Positions 30,801 to 41,335 of a stretch of 64,000 nucleotides of DNA are shown here, piece after piece. The DNA comes from Prostheceraeus crozeri (lineage: Eukaryota; Platyhelminthes; Polycladida; Euryleptidae): contig CAJQUW010000533.1 in assembly GCA_907163375.1 (NCBI GenBank), forward strand, positions 372,001 through 436,000, written 5' to 3'. Position 1 is the stretch's first letter. Each line of letters starts with the position of its first letter. The notes below the pieces were generated by a model. The model was not told where the DNA came from. It was given only the letters and a program-made list of their open reading frames with translations, and did not search any database. The position numbers were made by a program, and so were the translations under genes.

Positions 30801-32229
30801 ACTTATCACACGGATAGTGGAAGGTGACATTCTGCGAATTGCATCTGATTAATCATTGGATGAACAAGATACATTTTCACTACACCACCATCATAGTGGA
30901 ATTTTACACAGATATCTGATTTCAACGAGATGTCTCTTACTAAACCTTTTTTGTATTTATTTGTACAGCATATCTGTTCACTTTCATCGATTCAACTTTT
31001 CGAAATTATTCGGCCTATTCTACACGGAAAGAAATCTTATAATACAAGTGTTAAATGTGTTTTTTTAAACTAATACCTCTTTCGTCTTGCTGCTTCACTA
31101 GACAACACAAGTTTTTTGGCGTTAGGAGAAAAATTCACGTGCGATAGCGAGTACTAGTAATGAGCAACATCATGTAAGTAGCAGAGCGTCACGTACGTCA
31201 CATGCAGCACATTTCAAGATGCAGGTACAATTGAGGCATCATAATCAAGGGGAACCAATAGAAACTTCTTTTCGTAGTCCCGATACGGGTACCTGTAAAT
31301 CGATTGAGTGACAAAAGCGTTTTTCCGAAGGACAAATTAAAATTGAAGTGAGGTATGTGGAACATCGTGTCCTTTTTACCGTCACGTACGAACAGAGGTC
31401 TAAATCAATGTCTGCAGATAAGAAAAGAACATATGAAATTTCTTCTACAGCAGAAGTAGCAAATACAGTTGTGTGAAGAAATTCGTAATTTAAATGGTTC
31501 AAAATTTGAAACATGTTTCTCCAAAAATCACGTATCAGATGTAGTCGCAAAGGAGAGAAATCGTCTCCAACTCGACACTCTAAGCGGTGCCCGGCTAATG
31601 CGATCTCACTTGAAAAATATTGATGGATTTCAACATTCTTCAGTAACTCAGTCCCTCATCGACCCGGCGATGTGTCCAATCATTTGAGCACGAAATTGCT
31701 AGTGATGATGATGTCATAAACGTGAATTTTTAGACTTTTTGAATTATTGTTTTTGTTGAAGATTTTTATTGGATTTTGTTATGGACAGATTTCAGATCGA
31801 TTGTTTATTCTTAACGTATTATTTTGTTGATAGTAGATATTTATCTGATAGGGCAATCATAGATACGATGATGCAATCTTAACAGATTTAATCTGATTAA
31901 TGATCACACAATCATAGACGCACTGTTGTATTCTTCATAGATTTGCTGATCTTGCAACGCAATCATGGATGCACCTTTGTATTTATTATACATCTGTTGA
32001 TTCATAACGCAATTATAGACGTGCTGATGAATTGCTATATAGTTTTGTTTTCATATGAAACGAGTATTGCCTGTATTTGTTAGATGGATTTATGAAATAT
32101 TCTCAAGGTCTGCAAGATTATTGGTATATTTGTTAATTGAATATATTACGGGTTCATAAAAGCTTAGATTTTTCATTCATAATCCATTTGTCATGCATGA
32201 ATTACGCATAATGATTACTTTTCCATTCA
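27890..32229. other. no confident gene; scattered short frames
   Basis: Over 4 kb of AT-rich DNA. At 29040-29209 a plus-strand frame (GLEELAKNDRYERMRSAFVL...FLSKVPSLLPLFQEMQLFLQ) has the flavour of a decayed hAT-type transposase segment, and at 29640-29808 another short plus-strand frame (ISADQNSFAGITDRFYEKVD) looks protein-like. Neither can be assigned. If exon 1 of RPL39 is at 24937 this is all intron 1. Confidence 0.35.
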
Positions 32230-32237
32230 CAGGAGAG

Positions 32238-33306
32238 CAGGGTTTTTTTAAGGTTTCGTTTACCCGCCCACTCCCAAATTCTACCCGCCAATCTAAAACA
32301 AAGCAAAACAAGGCTTGTAGATCTTTCTTTCAATTTCCTTTCCGGCTGTAAAAAGAAAGCGGAAACAAAGTTGCATCTTTTGCATATTCAGCAAATTAGA
32401 GGTGGTGGTACAATATATGCCTACATGACGTACATGCACTAAAATGTGCACAGCAACAATTGCTGGATAAGAAGGAGAGGAACAGTGGGAAATTGTCTCT
32501 TGAACTTGCAGTAAAAACATACATGATAAATGCATAATACACTACATGATTTCACAGTAAATATGGCAAACTGCAATTTATGTAAAGACAAATTGCATTC
32601 TGCAACGTCATTCCTCATCGACAAGAGCCAGTGCCGCATATCAATGAGAAGTGAAGTTAAAGAATGTAAATAACCGTTGATAAGCGATGAATGTGTTATT
32701 TGCACTGCAAAAATCTGCAAATTGCTTAGTTAAGTCATGGATGATGAAAAGTTGTGTTACAGTTATTACTTAAAAATTGAATATGCCTAGTTTCTCTTTA
32801 ACGATCGAAATTTATTGTCAACTACGTATAGGGGGCATACATACATGTACTGTACAGTTGTACACCTCCATAACTTTCAGTGATGCAAATTCTATAAATG
32901 AAGTATAAAAAATAAATAAATGCAATGTGAGACAAGAAAGCACCACTGCGAAGTATTTCTCCATTCGCAACCAGTAAAATGTATTTTGGCATGGTCCACT
33001 ACATGACTACATAGTATTTCCGTTTTGATAACTTCCTACTTTTAAATGCGTGTGAGTGAAGGAAAGTTTTGTACTTGTTAACTTGACGATGGTTGTGAAT
33101 CGCATAATCGAACATAAATAGGTTTCGTATAGATTATCCACATCTGAAATAGGGTTGGGTTTAATAATTTTTAAATTCGAATTGTGCGAATAATTCGAAT
33201 TATTCGCCTTATGTGAAAAACATTGACTGACATGGACAGTGGTCCGAGTTGACATCCGAAATTTTACCCGCCCAAATCGGGGGCGTATATCGCCTTAAAA
33301 AACCTG
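32238..33306. mobile_element. non-autonomous hAT element with 8-bp target duplication
   Basis: The left end CAGGGTTTTTTTAAGG is the inverted match of the right end CCTTAAAAAACCTG. The flanking octamers CAGGAGAG (32230-32237) and CAGTAGAG (33307-33314) agree at seven of eight positions, as expected of hAT insertion. Both ends carry TACCCGCC words internally (subterminal repeats). The 1069-bp interior has no transposase. It ends only 151 bp upstream of RPL39 exon 2, inside intron 1. Confidence 0.85.
33186..33207. repeat. perfect 22-bp palindrome inside the hAT element
   Basis: The half-site GCGAATAATTC is followed by its exact complement GAATTATTCGC. Related TTCGAATT words lie just upstream. 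It could be a transposase or host-factor site, or the end of an older nested element. Confidence 0.6.
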
Positions 33307-33457
33307 CAGTAGAGTATAGAAGACAATGTATGTTTATATTTACCGTGATGATACAGCATCAGAGCGTCCGTATTTTTCCGGACAGGTACGGCTGCCCTGA
33401 TATTGTTGCACATGGAAGTGAATTTGGTAAAAGCAACTCGGCTATTTCATCTTTCAG

Positions 33458-33561
33458 GGGGCTCACAAGACGCACCGGTTCAAGACGAAGCTCGCGAAGA
33501 AAATGAAGCAGAACCGTCCTATTCCACAGTGGATTCGAATGAGGACTGGCAATCAAATTCG
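33458..33561 (+). CDS. RPL39: RPL39 exon 2 (60S ribosomal protein L39)
   Basis: Between an acceptor CTTTCAG and a donor GTGAGT the exon encodes [19 protein letters not shown], then [15 protein letters not shown] and the first two bases of an Arg codon. This is the body of eL39, the smallest conserved 60S ribosomal protein, which lines the nascent-peptide exit tunnel. Exon 3 completes it in phase. Exons 2 and 3 give 50 residues, so a single Met from exon 1 makes the family length of exactly 51. The usual second residue is Ser or Ala; here it would be Gly. Confidence 0.95.
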
Positions 33562-34208
33562 GTGAGTCTTCCGTTTTGGTGGCATTTTGCATATGTTCAC
33601 TGGTGGAGTAGAAATTGCACATGTCCGTGATGCAAGGTCGCAGCCGTCACACTTTTTGGCGAATTGCTGACATTTTCATGCCTTTTTTCAAAATGAAGGC
33701 TAAGTGCAATATTTTGATAAATTGCTTCGGTAGTTCATTGAAAAATCAATGTCACAATTCTAGGAAATAGAATGCTGAAACTTGACCAAGATGTTGAAAT
33801 GAAATTTGATGAACTTATAGGGCTTGTGTGGAGATTCTTGTTAGCACTTTTGTGTGTGATGAAAATCAAGCAAATCTTACTCATTTGATTGATCCTGGAA
33901 AAACACTTAATGAAAGATGTGGACTCTCGGCTTTAGGTGCACTAGTAAGTCCATGATGAATGTGGCCGGAAATTTTTTCAATCCGTTCTTAATGGACAAT
34001 GCCCGTAGCCCCCACCACCCGCCTTTGTATAGAAAGCAGACAATGAATGAGATTGTGTTGCGGCTAAAGGAAATTGGAGAACTTAACGAATATTGTATTC
34101 TCATAACCAGCAAGAACTTACCAATAGCATTAGAAAATGAAGAATTCATTAATGCAATCGTTGTCTACGGTGGCTAGAAAATGCTAGGTATATTTCGGTG
34201 AATCTTGA

Positions 34209-34280
34209 CAGAGTGGCGGCCGAGCCCGGGCGAACCGGGAATCGCCCGGAAATTTGAAGCTTGAAATACCGCCACCCTGT
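34209..34280. mobile_element. small GC-rich inverted-repeat element
   Basis: CAGAGTGGCGG at the left and CCGCCACCCTG at the right are inverted matches with one difference, 72 bp in total, and the interior has a further stem CCGGGCGAACCGGGAATCGC. The ends resemble hAT termini, but the flanking octamers do not match. The high GC stands out from the AT-rich intron. Confidence 0.4.
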
Positions 34281-34857
34281 CTGGATGACCTCGTGTCAGT
34301 AAAAAGCATCACACTCTACTGCCATGAAGTCTTAATAGGAATAAATGAGCAAAAATGGCACCATTTGCGGCTAGCAAAAGTTACTTCAAATTGATCGTTG
34401 ATAGTAGTGACAATATTCTTGCCAAAGTAACTAACTGCTGTCATGTGTTTGTTAGGGTGCGTTCACATGTGCAACTTTATTGATGACACTTCGATCTATG
34501 GTGAGTCAGAGAAAATGAACAAGCGATAGAAGCAAAAGCATGCATTCAATATTCGTGCGTCACCAGACAATAGCAATTTAGTGAATGGTTATAAAGAGAA
34601 ATGCATTGAACTCAAGCATGAACATATTGAGTACTATTTACACACATAATCCTCTAAAAAATATAGATGACCGTTGAAATGAGGTAAACCTTAAGTTCTA
34701 GCACATAAGTCGACATATTAATTTTCTTGGTTGCCGCTGCGAGAGCTGGTGATGATAGCACAGTTGTCAAAATGCCAAATGTACGAATGTAGGTTTATAC
34801 CAGGGGCGTGCCATGGGTTTGCATGTTGTGCTATTTTGAAGTGTCCACCTCGCTGTA

Positions 34858-34904
34858 CAGGCCGTAGGAATCAACCCGAACTGCTATAGGCCGTAGGAAT
34901 CAAC
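34858..34904. repeat. short direct repeat
   Basis: AGGCCGTAGGAATCAACC occurs at 34860 and again at about 34888, 28 bp apart. The preceding CAGGGGCGTGCCATGGG at 34801 looks like a transposon end, but no partner is seen. Confidence 0.5.
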
Positions 34905-35082
34905 CTACGTCAAAAAATTTCAGTGGGAAATCTCTGGTTAAACGATTTCTCGCAGAGTCAATTCATCAAACAGACAATCTTGCGTAGGACACTCTGTTAT
35001 AATTGCACATTTAAAGTAAATGTCAGTCCCGGCAAAAAATTAATGACATTGTTTGAGAGGGAATTATCGGGTGTCACGCAAC

Positions 35083-35713
35083 GGGTTCGGTACATGTGGG
35101 TTATTTCCCCCCAATGTTTTCAAATTTGTCTAAAAACTGTAAAAAAATCAACCGTCGTAAAACTTCAGATACTCGTATTTGAGTATATTTTCTACCCACA
35201 TACAAAAAATTATGCAAATCCGACAAGTACTTTTCGAATTAGAGACGATAACATGAAATGTAGCGATGTCAGTAGCTTGATCTGACTTTGTTCGACGCAT
35301 TATTGTTGCTCGTGTGTGCACTGTTCTCTTTTCGTATGTGTCTCTTCCACTGCTATTTGAAATCTTCCCACGGCCACTGCCCCACCACACCTTTCTTAAG
35401 CTAAGCACATAAATGGAAAGGATGTGGTCTGGGTCATTGTCACTTCTAGAGTTGTCGCGACATGACTTTGTTGACCTAGTGCTATCTGCTCAGACGATGA
35501 GGTCAGGCGAAGTAAGATTAATCTGCTGACATTGCTACACTTCACGTTATCGTCTCTAATTCAAAAAGTACTTGCCCGATTTGCATAAAATTATATGCAT
35601 GTGGGTAGGAAATATACTCAAATCCGTGTCTCTGAAGTTTTGTGATCATTGATTCATTTCTACGGATTGCAGACAAATTTGAAAACGTGGGGAGGTAATC
35701 CATAAGTACCGCG
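35083..35713. repeat. fold-back: inverted arms of about 190 bp
   Basis: The left arm (35083-35273) and right arm (35526-35713) are inverted copies at roughly 75-80 percent identity, separated by about 250 bp. Outward-facing translations of both arms are related: KLQILVFEYIFYPHTKN on the left (plus) and KLQRHGFEYISYPHAYN...GQVLFELETIT on the right (minus). The parent may thus have been coding. A transcript of RPL39 intron 2 through here would form a long hairpin. Confidence 0.75.
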
Positions 35714-36487
35714 GGTTCAATGAGTGAACTCCAATTCAGATGATGCAGCATAAAACTGCGATCAATGTTTAACCACTGTCCAAACTTAATCGGTATTACT
35801 TAGTTGTCAACATCCTCTCAGCATACTTTTGATTGGCATTGGAAGTTGTTTGAAAACAGTGATTTTTGAAGGAATTTGGAACAACACTTCAAATCTTTCC
35901 CATTTTAATGTGCCACTGCAGAAACTGTACTGGCGGAAAAAATCCGGTCTGTCTCGAAGGACAAATAATAAATTTAGAAACCGTTTTTACTGTCAATTTA
36001 TTTTACTTGATTTGTAATGATCAATGAAATTGGCATGCTTCACATTGAAATTCCCGCTCAATAGCAGCTCCCTAGTCTAAAGAAAAGCTGCAGGTTATTC
36101 ACAGGGCACTTATGGCAGTTGTTGATCACTAGCCTCGAGAAATTATTAACCGCCTCAGAATCAATAATTGGCCGGGTTTTTTTTTTGCTTATGCAGTATT
36201 ATATGCATTCTTAAATAATAGGACTTTCAAACTTGAAAAAAATATTTAAATGTTCATTTTTTCTGCGAAACAACGGTCGGTAAATTCATTTGATTCCGAA
36301 TTCGAGTGTCGGTGACCTTGTGATGTCAAGTGCAAATACCCTCAGCAATCTGATTGCAGGTGACAGCAATAAAGTGTTCACAATCAAGTTGCATATGAGG
36401 ATTTTCGCTTTGTACATGTAGTTATCTACTTTCATGAACTGATTCTATTTCCTGCGTTTTCCTTTTAATTTATGTTTTTTTTTTCAG

Positions 36488-36536
36488 GTACAACGCGAAA
36501 CGTCGTCACTGGCGAAGAACCAAACTCAAGTTGTAA
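36488..36536 (+). CDS. RPL39: RPL39 exon 3 (C terminus)
   Basis: After the acceptor TTTTCAG the exon supplies the third base of the split Arg codon and then YNAKRRHWRRTKLKL and TAA, the invariant C terminus of eukaryotic ribosomal protein eL39. The YNAKRRHWRRTKLKL form is shared by many invertebrates. The preceding intron is 2.9 kb. A poly(A) signal lies 33 bases downstream of the stop. Confidence 0.95.
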
Positions 36537-36568
36537 TTTGTCCTGTGAACTGCCCGAATTCATAAACG

Positions 36569-36574
36569 AATAAA
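36569..36574 (+). terminator. RPL39: RPL39 poly(A) signal
   Basis: AATAAA lies 33 bases after the stop codon, implying a very short 3' UTR as is usual for ribosomal protein mRNAs. Confidence 0.75.
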
Positions 36575-36901
36575 ATGTGTGGATTGAAACCGTCGTTTTA
36601 ATATATGGATCATGTGACCACTAATGAAATTTTTGGAAGTATGGTTTAAATATGCGATTTAATTTAAGTGTTACATAATTGTAGAGAAGGGGCTTCGTCA
36701 TGTCAAGAGAAGATAAGCACAGTAACTGGCAAAGATGGTTCACGCTGCATGCTACTCATAGGGAAATTTGTCACCGTTCATTTATCCTTGCATTCTCAAG
36801 TCTGCTGGCGAAATTATTTTTTGCGTGCGCGTTTTAGCGTGTCTGACTTGAGTTGGCATTTATTACGTTATTTCTTTGTTATTCGATCAAGTGACAAGAA
36901 A

Positions 36902-37009
36902 AGTGGTGGACTGCTTTGTCCTGCATACGGTTGCAAAGACGAGAAAAACAGAATCTCAAGAAATAGTGGAGAACTTAGATTTCATAGCTTTCCATCCGAC
37001 TCTGAAATG
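36902..37009 (+). pseudogene. THAP zinc-finger exon fragment
   Basis: The frame reads LLCPAYGCKDEKN, then GELRFHSFPSDSEM before a stop, matching the first half of the THAP domain: Cys-x4-Cys followed by the FH-x-FP-x-D signature. Natural THAP genes often have an intron just after this point, and an AT/GTAGGA junction at the end is a weak donor candidate. The second half (Trp and Cys-x2-His) was not found. It could be an exon of a host gene or of a P-element-like transposon. Confidence 0.45.
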
Positions 37010-37162
37010 TAGGAATCTGCATTTTATTTCATTTCTAATAATGTTACCTGCATTAGATCAAATCTTTTTTGACATTTTTCATATGCTTTAAAAATAGACA
37101 CGGTATATTTCCTCTATTAAGAGACTTCCCTTATAATTTTTCGCTGATTCTCACTTTCTTAA

Positions 37163-37354
37163 CCCTTTCATGCATATTGTACTCTCTTGAGGACATTTCG
37201 ACCCACATCTTGCGCAATGTTGACTCCAGTGGCAAAAAATTGTAACCAAAAGAAGGGGGTTCAATGCGCAAGAATCCCTAGAGCGGCTGCAAATCGCATT
37301 TGAAGAAATTTTTGAAAAAATTTTAATTTTGAAAATAATTTATGCATCAAAGGG
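37163..37354. mobile_element. piggyBac-type MITE with TTAA target site
   Basis: Flanked by TTAA at 37159-37162 and 37355-37358. The terminal inverted repeats CCCTTTCATGCATA and CCCTTTGATGCATA differ at one of 14 bases. The 192-bp interior is non-coding. Its right TTAA is also the left TTAA of the next element. Confidence 0.8.
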
Positions 37355-37358
37355 TTAA

Positions 37359-38405
37359 CCCTTAAGATACAAAGGGGTGATCATTTTGATCACCTCCACT
37401 ACATATTTTAGATTTTTCTTCGACAAGACGGATCTGTGTCATCATACTTATTGATTTTTCCTTTATCAGTATAAAGAAGAAATTATTGGAAAAATAATTC
37501 ATAATTTTGCATTTTTTATAGTGATAAAATAGTCATTTCGAATTTAAAAGCATATAAAAATATGCAACTTTTTCGACTGAAAAAACGGATTTATGAAACA
37601 TGTTTTGTTTTACATGAAATTCATATAACAAGTCAATTATTGAAATATGTTTTATAACATCATTGCATTATCAATATTTTGTAACGCATTATCAACGTAT
37701 TACAACTTTGAATCAATCGTATTTTGGTGTCCAATATCTATAGTAAGATTCAACAGTCAATGCACAGAATCTTCTTTATTCCGTGTTTTCCGCAAATTGG
37801 CAAGTTACAAGCTGCACATTTCAAGGCTGTCAGATTCCCATCGCGAGGACGTTTGCCCTCTTGAATGCATTTGCCACATCGGAGTCTTTCACTTGAAGCC
37901 TCAACTTCTTGCCGTCGAACAGCACGAGGACTTGGTTGCCCTGTATATCGGGACAAATTCTCAACTATGTTCGTGGGAAGTCCAAATGGTCTGTCAAGTC
38001 GCAACACCATTTCCTCTTCCACCAATTCATCGGTTAGACTCATAAGAAATGTGCGCCTCATAGTGCGTGGATTGTTATTTCCTGCTGTTGGATGATGAAT
38101 ATTGAAGATAGTTTGCACTTGATAGATAGCAATAATGTTGCTGTGAGTTTTAAGCAAAAATTGCAGTTCACACTAAAAAAGAACACTCAATCAGATTCAA
38201 TACAAATCAATCTCAATCAATACCCGGCTTGTTAGACGGCAGTTTAAGCCTTCAAATACGACGAAATACATCCTTTGGGCCATAAATAATCTAGATGAGT
38301 TAAAATATATCAACTATCGGGCATAAATAGTGTTTATTTTCGAGGTGATCATTTGGATCACCCTTTGTCTTTTAAAGGTGGCAAATTACCTTTGTATCTT
38401 AAGGG
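37359..38405. mobile_element. internally deleted piggyBac element
   Basis: The terminal inverted repeats are CCCTTAAGATACAAAGG and its exact complement, flanked by TTAA on both sides (37355-37358, 38406-38409). Inside both ends a second palindromic word GGTGATCATTTTGATCACC / GGTGATCATTTGGATCACC recurs, a likely transposase site. The element is 1047 bp; only the 3' part of the transposase gene is left. Confidence 0.92.
37750..38157 (-). CDS. piggyBac transposase C-terminal part with cysteine-rich domain
   Basis: The 135-residue frame matches the C terminus of piggyBac transposases: RRTFLMSLTDELVEEEMVLR, then a linker with GQPSPRAVRR, and a cysteine-rich zinc domain RCGKCIQEGK...LKCAACNLPICGKH...LCIDC. 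That domain binds the terminal repeats. The DDD catalytic core is absent, so the protein could bind but not cut. The start shown is the first Met; the first about 25 residues are not transposase-like and may not be coding. Confidence 0.8.
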   Translation of the reverse strand: MLKTHSNIIAIYQVQTIFNIHHPTAGNNNPRTMRRTFLMSLTDELVEEEMVLRLDRPFGLPTNIVENLSRYTGQPSPRAVRRQEVEASSERLRCGKCIQEGKRPRDGNLTALKCAACNLPICGKHGIKKILCIDC

Positions 38406-38409
38406 TTAA

Positions 38410-38883
38410 TGGAGAGAGATGTCTTATTGGATTTCATTTCACGTCAAATATTATTCTGTCTAGCTGTGGACCAGTATTTCTCAAACTTATCTTGATCGCT
38501 TATCACTTGGCAGCTCTACCGAGCACCACTATACATAACACTTAAGAAATAAATACCAATATTTATGATGGGCGTTAAAAGACAATGAAAATTTATGGTG
38601 TAGATAAATGATAAAGCATCTTCTGGTTGGTGTACCCGTTTTTTGAAGCGCAATAAGCTAATGCATCGTCGATGAACCACTACTGTGCAAACATTGCCCG
38701 ATCAGGATGCTGCTCAACGGATTTTAACTTGGCTCTTTGGATTACGTGAGCTTAGACAGCTGCGCGATCATCGAGATATAGTGTTTTCCGGGTAATTCGT
38801 CATTCTTCGGGCATACAAAATATGGCGAATTAACATTAAAAACAGATTTCCGCAATCAGTGTCCTCAAACCTCGTATTTGTGC
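38410..38883. other. no gene seen
   Basis: AT-rich sequence between the piggyBac element and the TIR element copy; no features recognised. Confidence 0.45.
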
Positions 38884-40269
38884 GGGAGAGACGGCACTAA
38901 TATGGGTAATTTGAGTTCTTCGGCATCTAGCTCAGGACCCATTGCTCGAATGAACTTTAAATTTGATGAACTAGTCATGGTCATTGTTTATCCGTATGCG
39001 GCAGCGCAGCTCATTTAAAGAACACGCATGCACTAAAAGATAACGAAAAAATGCATAAATTTGATAGCGGAAGTAATGACAATGAAATCAGACGCTTTTT
39101 GGCTAAGCCTCTCATTCTGTGTAGATTGATTGTTCGAGGCAAACGAAAGCTGTCTACTCATCGTAATTACATGCAGATTAACAATCTAGCTTCCGTCTAC
39201 GTCCACGATTGATAGTATCTGTGTAATGTGAGTCTCAGTACAGTGCACATATAGCCCCACTCCTAAAAAATCGCGGGTAGAATCGGCAATGCATTTTTAT
39301 TATCACCATTATCATTTCTGGCATGCTTGTTTTCCAGAGAAATTCCCAGAATCTATGAGAGATTTATAGAAAGTCATAAATGGAGCTATGAGTAAATGCA
39401 AAAAGTTCTTGATAATTTGATGGAGAGAGATTAGATTCAAACAAAGCATGCAATTTGTCAAAAAGAGGCAGGCCTATTCATATATCAAGTTTACTTAATC
39501 AGAGTGCAAACTAAATGACAAATTCCTTTCAAATTCTCATAATGAACACCTAACTTGCTTCTGAGATTGGCATCAGTTTAGTTTGCCCTTACAGTGCTCC
39601 AGACATGTCAGTTGGCTATTGAGCATCGCTTCCTATCTGCTAGCAATTGATTATTATTCAGCTTCAAGAATGAGTCTGCCATGTGTTATTTACAAGCTTT
39701 TCTACATGCATGTTATCGGTGGCCATTGACAATAACTCACTGATGATTGAATTTTGCACCAGATACCGTGTAAGAATTGAACGCATGAGTGATGTGGCAT
39801 TAATGACAAGGCGCTTCGATGCAACGTTTGTTATTTTGTGATAAGTGCAAAATCGAATATGATCATATTCAAATATCATGATTCATGACTTTTTACGTTA
39901 TGTAAAAGAAACCTTGTTTAGTACAATCAATGCAGCCGATACGGTCATGGTCCATTTTGATTCCTTGTCTTGATGAGCCAATCATGTAGAGGAGGTGACA
40001 AGACCGTTGATAAACATCTTTCCACAAGTCAAAGTATACAAAACCCATAGGCCCTATTACCCCGTGGTATGGGGCTAAATGGGTACTTTGACAGTTTAAA
40101 AATCGCTTCTAATTTTTCTCTATAAAGAATCCTAGAACATCCATCTTATTCAGAGAGTTGGCTGATACGGTCTTCTTGCCCGGTGAGTTGCTCCGGGACG
40201 AAAAGAATTGCTTCTGTAAAAAATAAATCAGAAAAACCCTTAGGATGCCCATATTAGTCCCGCCTACCC
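38884..40269. mobile_element. 1.35-kb TIR element, copy 1
   Basis: Begins GGGAGAGACGGCACTAATAT and ends with the inverted form of GGCGGGACTAATATGGG. It is collinear over its length with 57646-58993; for example both carry ATCCGTATGCG(G/A)CAGCGCAGCT about 115 bp from the left end and ACCCTTAGG(A/G)TGCCCATATT at the right. No transposase frame is present, so it is a non-autonomous DNA transposon of unassigned superfamily. Confidence 0.75.
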
Positions 40270-41170
40270 TATGGACACCTTTTGTTTGCGAGACCAATTC
40301 TGTTAACAGCATTGACCGATAAGCACAATGTAGTCTATCACGAACTACAAGCGCGGCAAAAGTTCTATTCTATATTTGTACTCGTGTTGCAAGTTTGCTC
40401 TTCGTTTCCTATTATATCTACTTAAAGTAAATAATTACAATTTGTCCAATGCGTTTATACTCATTTATTTTCACAAAAATTGTTCTATTGGTAATTGGTC
40501 GGGGGATCTTGAAGGCCAGCCAATCAATCCACAAAGCATTGAAATTGCGCAGAGCTGTGTTAACAGGTGGCGATATGTGGCCTAGCGCTGTCTTGTTGAA
40601 GAGTCAGTCTGAATTCTTCACATGTTGGAATAATGGTCGGAGTCATTATCTGATATACTTATCACCATGCAAGGTGCTTTCCATGTGCATCAATTCAGTT
40701 TGCCTCGTGCCGGATTCCGGCACACACCATTACACTCCCACTACTGCATCGGTCAAGTTCTATGATGAAATCTCTGAACCGTTCGGTGGCAGACGACCGA
40801 CGTTCTCTCATCCACCGTGAAAGTCGAGATCCGTCCACAGCATTCTCCGCCAAAAATCAATGGGCATTCGCCAAGTTCTAACACCAGTTCAGTCTTAATT
40901 TGTGGTGACGTAATGTCACTGCATAAAATGAGTATTGCGATAGGAACCGGTAGCATCCCTTTCAGTTCCGATGAAAAATACTGCACATTTTTGAAATATA
41001 TTTAATTTTGCCTATTTTTGACACATCAAACGCAAGTAGCCTCTTGCGACTTCTACTGTCCTTGGTTTCAGTGATGCACATGTACTTTGTACGTGATATC
41101 GAAGCTTGCGGTTTGCGAGCAAACAAAACAAGAATATAGACTTGTATATAGTTCTACAGGGTGTCGATAG
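40270..41170. other. no gene seen
   Basis: The plus-strand frame 40449-40820 and the minus-strand frame 40753-40986 overlap each other and neither shows a motif. No repeats recognised. Confidence 0.4.
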
Positions 41171-41174
41171 CTCT

Positions 41175-41335
41175 GGAATTCCAATAGGCCCTTGTAAAAC
41201 CCTTGACCCCGGGATATTTTGAGCCATCCCTGAGTAATTACAAAGCAAATAGACCTAGTTGCATAAATTTTAAAAAAATGAAAAGCATTGCATTTTTTGC
41301 TTTGAACAGTAACTTAAGTAATTGAACTGTGTTAC
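41175..41335 (+). repeat. direct repeat, copy 1
   Basis: Similar to 43728-43885 in the same orientation (shared words GGAATTCCA, GAGTAATCACAAA/GAGTAATTACAAA, AATGAAAAGCATTGCATTTT). The pair brackets the hAT element at 41863-43452 and may derive from one older repeat family. Confidence 0.6.

Larger units (their letters stand above)
33562..36487 (+). other. RPL39: RPL39 intron 2
   Basis: The 2.9-kb intron runs from GTGAGT to a pyrimidine-rich TTTTTTTTTCAG acceptor. It contains the small GC-rich inverted-repeat element near 34209, a duplicated 20-bp word (34858-34904) and the fold-back at 35083-35713. Introns of ribosomal protein genes often host small nucleolar RNAs; I looked for clear C/D or H/ACA boxes and did not find a convincing one by eye. 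Confidence 0.85.

Noticed and set aside
31164-31175. GTAAGT after ACATCAT, downstream of a CTCTTTCGTC tract at about 31077, as RPL39 exon 1
   Set aside because: The phase is wrong: exon 2 requires a first exon ending on a complete codon, and this one ends in AT.
40449-40820. 123-codon plus-strand frame
   Set aside because: No motif, no splice context and an overlapping opposite frame; length is compatible with chance.
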